Shown here: in pieces, positions 56,207 to 64,000 of the stretch
Layout of the letters: every line of letters starts with the position of its first letter
Position numbering within the stretch: the first letter of the stretch is position 1
NCBI RefSeq assembly: GCF_019186805.1
Contig: NZ_CP066783.1
Span: 124,001-188,000, forward strand
DNA from: Comamonas fluminis
GTDB taxonomy: Bacteria; Pseudomonadota; Gammaproteobacteria; Burkholderiales; Burkholderiaceae_C
Direction of reading: 5' to 3'
DNA: 64,000 bases
Made by a program: the position numbers and the translations under genes
Notes under the pieces: model-generated
What the model was told of the DNA's origin: nothing
The model's database searches: none
The model's input: only the letters and a program-made list of their open reading frames with translations

Positions 56207-56304
56207 GCCTAGGCGGCCCCGCCGCCCCGCCGCGAGGCTGTCGTCCCCCTTCCTTAGCGCGCAGCGCGTAGAGAAAGGGGGAAGGCGCAACGCGCCTCAG
56301 GGGG
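56207..56304. repeat. GC-rich palindromic intergenic element
   Basis: GGCGGCCCCGCCGCCCCGCC is followed by CCCCCTT-CC-TTAGCGCGCAGCGCG...AAAGGGGG (56244-56281) and GGCGC-AA-CGCGCC plus CAGGGGG. These nested palindromes resemble a dispersed element I associate with Comamonadaceae genomes (knowledge, not checked). It lies directly after the amtB stop. Confidence 0.5.
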
Positions 56305-57648
56305 TTACCGTGTATACGCGACTTCACCGTGAGAAGTGATGTCCAGACCTTGACGTTCGGACTCTTCGGAGACACGCAGACCCACGGTCAGAGCGGCGAT
56401 CTTGTAGGCCACAAAGGACACCACGCCCGACCAGACAATGGTCACCAGCACGCTCTTGAGCTGCACCCACACTTGATGGGCCATGTTGTAGCCATCGGGC
56501 TCGATACCGCCCAGACCCTTGGCGCAGAACACGCCGGTCAGGATGGCGCCCAGAATGCCGCCCACGCCATGCACACCGAATACGTCGCAGACGTCATCCA
56601 CCTTGAGCAGGCGCTTGAGACCGGACACACCCCACAGGCACAGAGGGCCAGCGATGATGCCCATCACGATGGAGCCCATGGGGCCGACAAAACCAGCGGC
56701 GGGCGTGATGCAGACCAGACCGGCCACAGCACCCGAAGCAGCACCCAGCATGGAAGCCTTGCCGCGGTGCAGCGCTTCGGCAGCAATCCAGGACAGGGCG
56801 GCAGCGCCGGTGGCAACAATGGTGTTGATGAAGGCCAGACCCGCAGCGCCGTTGGCAGCACCGGCAGAGCCTGCGTTGAAGCCAAACCAGCCCACCCACA
56901 GCAGGGATGCGCCCACCATGGTCAGCGTCAGGCTGTGAGGGGGCAGGGCTTCCCTGCCGAAGCCAATGCGCTTGCCCAGCATGTAGGCACCCACCAGACC
57001 GGCGATCGCGGCGTTGATGTGCACCACGGTGCCGCCCGCAAAGTCCAGCGCGCCATCAGCGGCCAGCAGACCACCGCCCCACACCATGTGGGCCATGGGG
57101 ATGTAGCTGAAGGTGAACCACAGCACCGAGAACACGATGACGGCGGCGAACTTGATGCGCTCGGCAAACGCGCCCACGATCAGTGCCACGGTAATGGCGG
57201 CAAAGGTGGACTGGAAGGCCACGAACACATATTCAGGAATCGTCTTGAGCATGCTCGACAGCGTGTCTGGCGTGATGCCCATCAGGAACAGCTTGTCAAA
57301 GCCTCCGAAGAACTTGCCTTCACCGCCAAATGCCAGGGTGTAGCCGTAGATGACCCACAGCACGGTAATCAGCGAGAAGATGATGAACACCTGTGCCAGC
57401 ACCGACAGCATGTTCTTGCTGCGCACCAGGCCGCCGTAGAACAGCGCCAGGCCGGGGATGATCATCAGAATCACCAGCATGGTGGAGGTCAGCATCCAGG
57501 CCGTGTCGCCAGCGCTCAGTGTGGGAATCGCTTCCACAGCGGCGGCAACAGCGGGCGCGGCTGCAGGGGCCGCGTCTTGCGCCACAGCGGCGGCGCTGGC
57601 TGCCAGCAGGCCCAATCCAAGGCCTGCACTCAAGAGTTTCTTAGTCAT
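56305..57648 (-). CDS. amtB: Ammonium transporter AmtB
   Basis: 447 residues. A cleavable signal peptide (about 1-23, AVAQDAAP) is followed by eleven helices with the Amt motifs: GLALFYGGLVRSKNM, DFAGGTVVHINAA and DVFGVHGVGGILG. The first pore histidine lies in ALDFAGGTVVHINA. It is controlled by the PII protein GlnK, encoded 29 bases upstream. It is the second Amt in the window. Confidence 0.95.
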   Translation of the reverse strand: MTKKLLSAGLGLGLLAASAAAVAQDAAPAAAPAVAAAVEAIPTLSAGDTAWMLTSTMLVILMIIPGLALFYGGLVRSKNMLSVLAQVFIIFSLITVLWVIYGYTLAFGGEGKFFGGFDKLFLMGITPDTLSSMLKTIPEYVFVAFQSTFAAITVALIVGAFAERIKFAAVIVFSVLWFTFSYIPMAHMVWGGGLLAADGALDFAGGTVVHINAAIAGLVGAYMLGKRIGFGREALPPHSLTLTMVGASLLWVGWFGFNAGSAGAANGAAGLAFINTIVATGAAALSWIAAEALHRGKASMLGAASGAVAGLVCITPAAGFVGPMGSIVMGIIAGPLCLWGVSGLKRLLKVDDVCDVFGVHGVGGILGAILTGVFCAKGLGGIEPDGYNMAHQVWVQLKSVLVTIVWSGVVSFVAYKIAALTVGLRVSEESERQGLDITSHGEVAYTR

Positions 57649-57677
57649 GGCAATTTCTCTTTAGCGGAAGTAGTGAC

Positions 57678-58786
<1,109 letters not shown>

Positions 58787-58831
58787 TCTGGGTTCCTCCG
58801 GTTTGCAAAAAATTCTTGGATACAGCAGATA

Positions 58832-58849
58832 AAGCACAGACCGTGCCAA
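58832..58849 (-). promoter_or_regulatory. Sigma-54 promoter of torF-glnK-amtB
   Basis: On the minus strand, TTGGCACGGTCTGTGCTT has GG and GC exactly ten bases apart and the TGGCAC-N5-xTGC core. Transcription would start near 58822, 36 bases before the torF ATG. Confidence 0.85.
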
Positions 58850-58941
58850 TCGTGTTCAGGGGCTGTGATGCGACTGCTTACAGAGAGGAACGCCTGCAAA
58901 CAAGACGCTCTTGAGTCGCTGCGCCAAGGTTGAAACTGGCT

Positions 58942-58958
58942 TGCACCTCTTTGGTGCA
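58942..58958 (-). promoter_or_regulatory. NtrC binding site
   Basis: TGCACCTCTTTGGTGCA is a perfect TGCACC-N5-GGTGCA palindrome, the NtrC enhancer consensus, centred about 128 bases upstream of the predicted start. A degenerate second site (GCACC-AAATC-AGGGC) lies at 59003-59017. NtrC bound here would activate sigma-54 transcription when nitrogen is short. Confidence 0.85.
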
Positions 58959-59132
58959 TCAAGGGATTGGAATGTCGTGTGCCTGACAGAGTTGTGATCT
59001 GCGCACCAAATCAGGGCGATGTTTGGGGGGCTACGAGGCACAAGGTGGGCGCAGCCGTGTGCTGCTCGCCCCTATTGCTTCATGCGCTGACTCGCGTCTA
59101 ACCTAGACGCTCATCATGGATCGGGGGCGCTT

Positions 59133-60677
59133 ATGGGGCTTGCACTGGTTCAAAGTCGTGCCTTGCTGGGGCTGGATGCGCCGGGAGTTACCGTGGAAGT
59201 CCATCTGGCCAACGGTTTGCCATCTTTCACCCTGGTGGGCCTGGCTGATGTGGAAGTCAAAGAAGCCCGCGAGCGGGTGCGTGCCGCCATCGTCAATTCG
59301 GGGCTGGAGTTCCCCAACAACAAACGCATTACGGTCAACCTTGCACCGGCAGATTTGCCCAAGGATTCGGGGCGATTTGACTTGCCGATTGCGCTGGGCA
59401 TTCTGGCGGCCAGCGGCCAGATCGAGGCCGCCAGACTAGCGGATTACGAATTTGCAGGCGAGCTATCGCTGACAGGCGCATTGCGCCCGGTGCGTGGGGC
59501 ATTGGCCACTGCGCTGGCGCTGCAGCGTCAGCAGCGCGATGTGCGGCTGGTGCTGCCAGTCGATAGCGCGCAGGAGGCCGCTTTTGTTCCGGCCATTGAA
59601 GTCTTTGGGGCAGAGCACCTGCTGGATGTGGTCAAGCAGTTCATGGCCCATGCGGCGGCAGCGCCAGACGATGCGAATGTGGACGCAGAGGGCTGGCAGA
59701 TCATGCAGCCCAGGCCCGCCGAGCCAGTGCCCTATGTGCAGGACTTGAGCGAGGTGCGTGGCCAGATGCAGGCCAAGCGTGCTCTTGAAATTGCAGCAGC
59801 TGGCGCGCATGGGGTCTTGATGATCGGGTCCCCGGGCTCTGGAAAGTCCATGCTGGCCCAGCGCTTTGCCGCCCTGCTGCCTCCCATGACGGATGATGAG
59901 GCACTGGAGGCCGCAGCCATCGCCAGCCTCAGCGGCCGCTTCACGCTTGCGCAATGGCGGCAGCGCCCTTTTGCGGCGCCCCATCACACGGCCAGTTCGG
60001 TGGCGCTGGTGGGCGGTGGCTCACCACCCCGGCCCGGAGAAATTTCCTATGCGCACTGTGGCGCGCTCTTTCTGGACGAATTGCCGGAATTCGCCCGTAG
60101 TGCGCTGGAAGCCTTGCGTGAGCCGCTGGAGACCGGGCGCATCACCATTGTGCGGGCTGCGCGGCGTGCAGAGTTTCCCGCGCGCTTTCAGCTGGTGGCT
60201 GCCATGAACCCTTGCCCCTGTGGCTACTGGGGATCGTGGGTGCGGGCCTGCCGCTGCACGCCCGATCAGGTGGCGCGCTATCAGGCGCGTATCAGTGGCC
60301 CCTTGCTCGACCGCATTGATCTGCATGTGGAAGTGGCGGCCCTGCCGCCTGAGGAATTGCTGGCAGCGGCAGAGGGAGAGCGCAGCGCCACTGTGCAGCA
60401 GCGCGTAAGCCTGGCGCGTGACAGGGCTTTGCAGCGCCAGGGAACCAGCAACCATTTGCTGCAAGGCGCGCAGCTGGATGCACATCTGCAGTTGGAGCCC
60501 GAAGCCCTGGCCTTTGCCCACAAGGCCGCTGCCCGGCTGGGCTGGTCAGCACGCGGCACACACCGTGCGCTGAAGGTGGCGCGCACGATTGCTGATCTGG
60601 CAGGCTCTGACACCATTGCCCAGGCGCATGTGGCCGAAGCTTTGCAATATCGCAGAGCCTTGCTGCAGCCGCATTGA
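59133..60677 (+). CDS. comM: Mg-chelatase-like AAA+ helicase ComM (YifB)
   Basis: 514 residues. N-terminal ChlI-like domain (VEVHLANGLPSFTLVGLAD), Walker A GSPGSGKSML, Walker B LFLDELPEFA and a C-terminal domain with CPCGYWG and CRCT cysteines. It drives branch migration during natural transformation. The ATG at 59133 follows GGGGG. An overlapping frame at 59116 is a shadow. Confidence 0.93.
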   Translation: MGLALVQSRALLGLDAPGVTVEVHLANGLPSFTLVGLADVEVKEARERVRAAIVNSGLEFPNNKRITVNLAPADLPKDSGRFDLPIALGILAASGQIEAARLADYEFAGELSLTGALRPVRGALATALALQRQQRDVRLVLPVDSAQEAAFVPAIEVFGAEHLLDVVKQFMAHAAAAPDDANVDAEGWQIMQPRPAEPVPYVQDLSEVRGQMQAKRALEIAAAGAHGVLMIGSPGSGKSMLAQRFAALLPPMTDDEALEAAAIASLSGRFTLAQWRQRPFAAPHHTASSVALVGGGSPPRPGEISYAHCGALFLDELPEFARSALEALREPLETGRITIVRAARRAEFPARFQLVAAMNPCPCGYWGSWVRACRCTPDQVARYQARISGPLLDRIDLHVEVAALPPEELLAAAEGERSATVQQRVSLARDRALQRQGTSNHLLQGAQLDAHLQLEPEALAFAHKAAARLGWSARGTHRALKVARTIADLAGSDTIAQAHVAEALQYRRALLQPH

Positions 60678-60702
60678 AGGCCGCTGCAATGGCCGAGGTG
60701 GA

Positions 60703-61881
60703 TCAGCGGGCCGCCTGACGGCTGCGGCGCAGGCTCCAGATATCCCACCAGCTGACAGCCAGTAGCACCACCGTGGTCAGCCATCCTATGGTCAGCAAAT
60801 CCAGACGAACGGCAACCGGCACCAGTGCGAGAAGAACTACGGCGCCCACAACATGGGAAGCAGTGATATGGCCGTACACCACTTTTTTGTAGATGGCACT
60901 GCCCAGCAGATAGATGGCGGGCCCGCCCACCAGCACAGCGATGTAGGCCGCAGAGGCCGCCTCATGCGGGTGGCTCAGAATCAGGTCATTGGCGACCGCG
61001 CTGGCAATGATGCCGGCCACCAGAATAGCGTGGATGTAATGGAAATAAGCGGCAATACGACCTGGATCATCGGAATGGGTGATTTTTTCGGAAGCGTCCC
61101 GGTGAGTGGTGCCGAAGTACAGCCACCACAGCGCAAGAGTGCCCAGAAACGTGGCCAGCAGGGCCGACACCACAGAGCCATCCCATTGCGCCTTGGCAAA
61201 CATGGCGCCACTGGCCAGCAGGGTCTCGCCCAGTGCCACGATGACAAACAACTGGCTGCGCTCGGCCATGTGGGCGCCTTCAACGGTCCACTCGCTGGTC
61301 TGCGAGCGGCCCAGCCCTGGTAGCGCAAAGCCGAACATGGGGGAGACATATTCACACAGCACAGCAATCAGCCATAGGGCTATGCGTGCTTCATGCTCCA
61401 TCAGGCCGCCGGCAATCCAGAACATGGCAGAAATTGACAGCCAGCCCAGCATGCGTGCGTAGTTGCGTCGCAGCGCGTGGCTTGCGGGCAGCATGACGAG
61501 CACCAGCGCCGTTCGTCCCACTTGTATGCAGCATAAGGCCAGGGCAAAAATCAGCCCGCGTGAGCCAAAAGCCTGCGGAATGCTGGAAGCCATGACCAGC
61601 GCAAACAACATGGAGCCAAAAACCACGCCCCGGATTTTGGGGTTTTCAGGGTCGAACCAGTTGGTGAACCAGCACGTGTATTGCCAGCCCAGCCAGACGG
61701 CAAACCAGAGAATCAGCGTCTCCAGTACGCCCATCCAGGTCAGGTTGTGCAGCAACTCATGGCTGATCTGTGTGACGGAAAACACATAGACCAGATCGAA
61801 GAAAAGCTCTTCAAAAGTGACGCGTGCATGGTGGCCGTCGCGGTGGCGCAGCACGGAGAGGGGGGCGGTTTCAGTGCGCAT
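60703..61881 (-). CDS. ltrA: LtrA-family membrane protein
   Basis: 392 residues, about ten hydrophobic helices. VTFEELFFDLVYVFSVTQIS near the start and ERSQLFVIVALGETLLASG are the low-temperature-requirement A signatures. Function unknown in bacteria at large. Start at ATG 61881 with GGAGA upstream. The upstream gene's stop overlaps its start by 11 bases. Confidence 0.9.
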   Translation of the reverse strand: MRTETAPLSVLRHRDGHHARVTFEELFFDLVYVFSVTQISHELLHNLTWMGVLETLILWFAVWLGWQYTCWFTNWFDPENPKIRGVVFGSMLFALVMASSIPQAFGSRGLIFALALCCIQVGRTALVLVMLPASHALRRNYARMLGWLSISAMFWIAGGLMEHEARIALWLIAVLCEYVSPMFGFALPGLGRSQTSEWTVEGAHMAERSQLFVIVALGETLLASGAMFAKAQWDGSVVSALLATFLGTLALWWLYFGTTHRDASEKITHSDDPGRIAAYFHYIHAILVAGIIASAVANDLILSHPHEAASAAYIAVLVGGPAIYLLGSAIYKKVVYGHITASHVVGAVVLLALVPVAVRLDLLTIGWLTTVVLLAVSWWDIWSLRRSRQAAR

Positions 61882-62143
61882 GAGAGAGTCTCCAGTCCAC
61901 AAAGACAGCCAGTGCCACAGGAATCGCTGCGTTGAGCAGCAAGATGGGGAACTCCTCTCGCACTGAATAGCCAGCGTGGCTCACGCCAATCCACATATTC
62001 ACCGCAGCAATCAGGCACCAGAAGGGGATAAACCACTTGGCGGCCAGCGCCATGGCGGTGGTGCTGGCCCCCCAGAGCCAGCCAAACAGAACGAAGAGAG
62101 CCAGTTGCAGGACGCCGCCTGCGAGCACCAGAGCAATATGCAT
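61871..62143 (-). CDS. Small membrane protein upstream of ltrA
   Basis: 90 residues with about three hydrophobic segments (LVLAGGVLQLALFVLFGWLW, WFIPFWCLIAAVNMWIGVS and NAAIPVALAVFVDW). It overlaps ltrA by 11 bases and probably forms a pair with it. I do not recognise a family. Confidence 0.75.
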   Translation of the reverse strand: MHIALVLAGGVLQLALFVLFGWLWGASTTAMALAAKWFIPFWCLIAAVNMWIGVSHAGYSVREEFPILLLNAAIPVALAVFVDWRLSHAH

Positions 62144-62200
62144 GTGCTACTCATCAGCAAGTTGTATAGCTGGTAACTATCGCTCAGGTGGGTGCTCGCT

Positions 62201-63106
62201 TCAATCGCTGTTTTCGTGACTGAGGTCAATCCCCAACACCTGCGCAAACGCATGCATGGCCGGGGACCAGCCGCTGACAGCGCCCGTCACAAAACAGGTG
62301 TTCACCCAGGCCAGATCCTTGTCAAAAGGGGCGGGCAGGGGCATCCAGTGCACATCAAAGCGCTGCTGCTGTGATTCGACCAGCGCGCGTGACATCAGGC
62401 CATAGCCCATGCCTGCCGCGACGCAGCCCAAAATGGTGTCCAGCATGCCCAGTTCCATGATGCGCACGGCGCTGATGCCCATGGCGGCCATCAGCAGCTC
62501 AATGCGCTGGCGGTAGCTGCAGCCCTGGCGAAAGGCCAGAAATACGCAGGCGCTGAACTCGTCAGCTGTCGGGAATCTCTGCAGCGGCTGGCCGCTGACC
62601 AGAACCAGTTCTTCCTTGAACAGCGGCCAGGATTGCAGATCGCTTTGCGGCGCAGCACCGTTGATGAAGGCGCAGTCGATGCGTCCAGCGGTCAGTTCGG
62701 CCAGCTGGCTGGCCGTGGGGCTGACTTGCAGCTCCAGATCAATGCCGGGATGCTGTTGTCTCAGTTTGGATAGCAAAGGTGGCAGGCGCGTAGCAGCGGT
62801 AGTTTCCATGGAACCTAAACGCAGCGCTCCTCTGACCTGAGCAAGCCCGGTGTGGTGCGATTGCAGCTGCGCCAGCGCCTCATCATGAGACTTCAGCATG
62901 TGCTGCGCATGGCGGCGCAGTGTGTGCCCGGCGGGGGTGGGAAAAACGGGGTTGGCGCGCACCAGCAATTGCGCGCCTACTTCGTCTTCCAGCTTCTTGA
63001 TATGGGCCGTGATGTTGGACTGCACCGTGTGCAGCTGCTGGGCGGCCGCACCAAAATTGCCGCTGTCGCAGACGGCTTCGAACATACGCAAGGATTTGAG
63101 TTGCAT
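62201..63106 (-). CDS. LysR-family transcriptional regulator
   Basis: 301 residues. N-terminal helix-turn-helix (LRMFEAVCDSGNFGAAAQQL, VQSNITAHIKKLE), then a two-lobe effector domain. It is divergent from the MFS gene at 63215, with 108 bases between, and probably controls it. The C-terminal end is intact. Confidence 0.92.
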   Translation of the reverse strand: MQLKSLRMFEAVCDSGNFGAAAQQLHTVQSNITAHIKKLEDEVGAQLLVRANPVFPTPAGHTLRRHAQHMLKSHDEALAQLQSHHTGLAQVRGALRLGSMETTAATRLPPLLSKLRQQHPGIDLELQVSPTASQLAELTAGRIDCAFINGAAPQSDLQSWPLFKEELVLVSGQPLQRFPTADEFSACVFLAFRQGCSYRQRIELLMAAMGISAVRIMELGMLDTILGCVAAGMGYGLMSRALVESQQQRFDVHWMPLPAPFDKDLAWVNTCFVTGAVSGWSPAMHAFAQVLGIDLSHENSD

Positions 63107-63132
63107 GCTGTGCTCCAGTATCTCCTTTGGCG

Positions 63133-63153
63133 ATTCAATCGATCATTTTGAAT
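63133..63153. promoter_or_regulatory. Candidate LysR operator
   Basis: ATTCAA (63133-63138) and TTGAAT (63148-63153) are inverted around nine bases, close to the T-N11-A form of LysR sites, in the gap between the regulator and the MFS gene. Confidence 0.5.
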
Positions 63154-63214
63154 CATTGGACATGATTGCAGAACTGCGTTTACGCTCCCTCTGTAACTGC
63201 AAGGGATGTACCGA

Positions 63215-64000
63215 GTGATTCAGCGCCAAGAACTTCCTCTTTTGTGGACCGGCTTCATGGCCACGCTCAGCGGCGTGGGCTTGGCCCGGTTTGCATACAC
63301 CGCGCTGATGCCGCAAATGGTGCATGCCGGCTGGTTCAGCGGCGAGCAGGTGGCTTATCTGGGCGCCGCCAATCTGCTGGGCTATCTGCTTGGTGCACTG
63401 GCTGCTGCACCTTTGGCTGAGCGCATCGGCGCCTTGCGTGTGCTGCTGATCTGCTGGATTGCGGTGGCACTGAGCTTTGCAGGCTGCAGCCTGCCCCAGC
63501 CCATGGCGGTGTTCTTTGTCTGGCGGCTGATATCTGGCATGGCCGGCGCGGTGCTGATGGTGCTGGGTCCGTCGGTGGCCATGGCAGCCGCCGATCCTTC
63601 GCGTCGCTCTATCCTGGGGCCGCTGATGTTCTGCGGCATTGGCGTGGGGGCCCTGCTGGCGGCCACGCTGGTGCCCATGTTTGCGCGCACCAGCCTGAGC
63701 GCCGTCTGGTGGTCGCTGACGGTGCTGTGTGTGATGGCGCTGTGGACAGGCTGGTGCGCAGCGCGCCAGATTTCGCTGCATGCACCGGTTCCAGCATCAC
63801 CCGTTGCAAGTGCTCCAGCCCCTTCTGCATCGCTCTGGAGCGCCGCCGTCGTGCTGGTCTTCATCGCCTATGCCTGCGACGCCTTTGGCTTTGTGCCGCA
63901 CACCGTGTTCTGGGTGGACTATCTGGACCGCGAACTGCACCTGGGCGCAGCTTATGCATCCACACAGTGGGCCTTCTTCGGGCTGGGTGCCATTGCCGGG
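63215..64000 (+). CDS. YbfB/YjiJ-family MFS transporter, N-terminal part (cut by window edge)
   Basis: 262 codons are present without a stop. LWTGFMATLSGVGLARFAYTALMP is the YbfB/YjiJ signature; about seven hydrophobic helices are visible. AAGGGA lies eight bases before the GTG at 63215, which favours that start; an in-frame ATG at 63206 is too close to the same site. It is regulated presumably by the divergent LysR protein. The substrate is unknown. Confidence 0.85.
   Translation, partial: MIQRQELPLLWTGFMATLSGVGLARFAYTALMPQMVHAGWFSGEQVAYLGAANLLGYLLGALAAAPLAERIGALRVLLICWIAVALSFAGCSLPQPMAVFFVWRLISGMAGAVLMVLGPSVAMAAADPSRRSILGPLMFCGIGVGALLAATLVPMFARTSLSAVWWSLTVLCVMALWTGWCAARQISLHAPVPASPVASAPAPSASLWSAAVVLVFIAYACDAFGFVPHTVFWVDYLDRELHLGAAYASTQWAFFGLGAIAG

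Larger units (their letters stand above)
58787..59132. other. Divergent regulatory region torF / comM
   Basis: 346 bases holding the sigma-54 promoter, the NtrC site and a degenerate second site for the leftward operon. No clear promoter for comM and no ORF. Confidence 0.7.

Overview
The window is about 62% GC and carries ordinary chromosomal genes of a betaproteobacterium. The best fit is the Comamonadaceae (Comamonas-like). This is inferred from the split methionine synthase, the S-adenosylhomocysteine riboswitch, the TorF-GlnK-AmtB operon, the short betaproteobacterial porins and a family of AGCGCTT palindromic repeats between genes. I found no tRNA, rRNA, CRISPR array, insertion sequence, integrase or phage gene. 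Both edges cut a gene: gltS on the left and a YbfB/YjiJ-type MFS transporter on the right.

Layout. 0-10 kb: gltS, the cobalamin half of methionine synthase behind an SAH riboswitch, an AT-richer lipoprotein gene and a HEPN-like gene, a cardiolipin synthase, an Amt transporter with a sigma-54 promoter, and a GlpQ-like lipoprotein. 10-16.4 kb: an unlinked trpB, a DUF2868/DUF3482 pair and a two-component system. 16.5-24.4 kb: a tightly overlapping nine-gene operon, divergent from the two-component genes. It encodes an outer-membrane factor, an FtsX-type permease, an ATPase, an adaptor lipoprotein, a HAD phosphatase, an alpha/beta hydrolase, two four-helix EamA/SMR-like proteins and a DegT-type aminotransferase. 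I cannot assign it to a known pathway, and it is the best candidate for an undescribed system. 24.4-31 kb: fetAB, a cyclopropane fatty acid synthase, and a class III aminotransferase / acyltransferase / arginase-fold cluster that is also unassigned.

31-43 kb: two tandem outer-membrane proteins of the phenol-degradation (MetA) type, recQ, hutC, an FAD-linked oxidase, hutG, alkB, a large TPR protein and the homocysteine-binding half of methionine synthase. 43-50 kb: an Ala/Gln-rich protein, two related porins either side of bioB, each with a strongly base-paired leader, then alr. 49.6-64 kb: lplT, two more membrane transporters, proQ, glcF and glcE without an adjacent glcD, amtB-glnK-torF under a clear sigma-54 promoter with an NtrC site, comM, ltrA with a small membrane protein, and a LysR regulator divergent from the MFS gene.

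Themes. Nitrogen assimilation appears in both Amt systems, GlnK, GltS, HutC/HutG and AmiS/UreI. Methionine/SAM recycling appears in the two methionine synthase halves and the riboswitch. Envelope functions appear in the porins, Cfa, cardiolipin synthase, LplT and the exporter operon. Many genes have extended upstream starts; where a Shine-Dalgarno site, promoter or riboswitch allowed it, I moved the start and said why.
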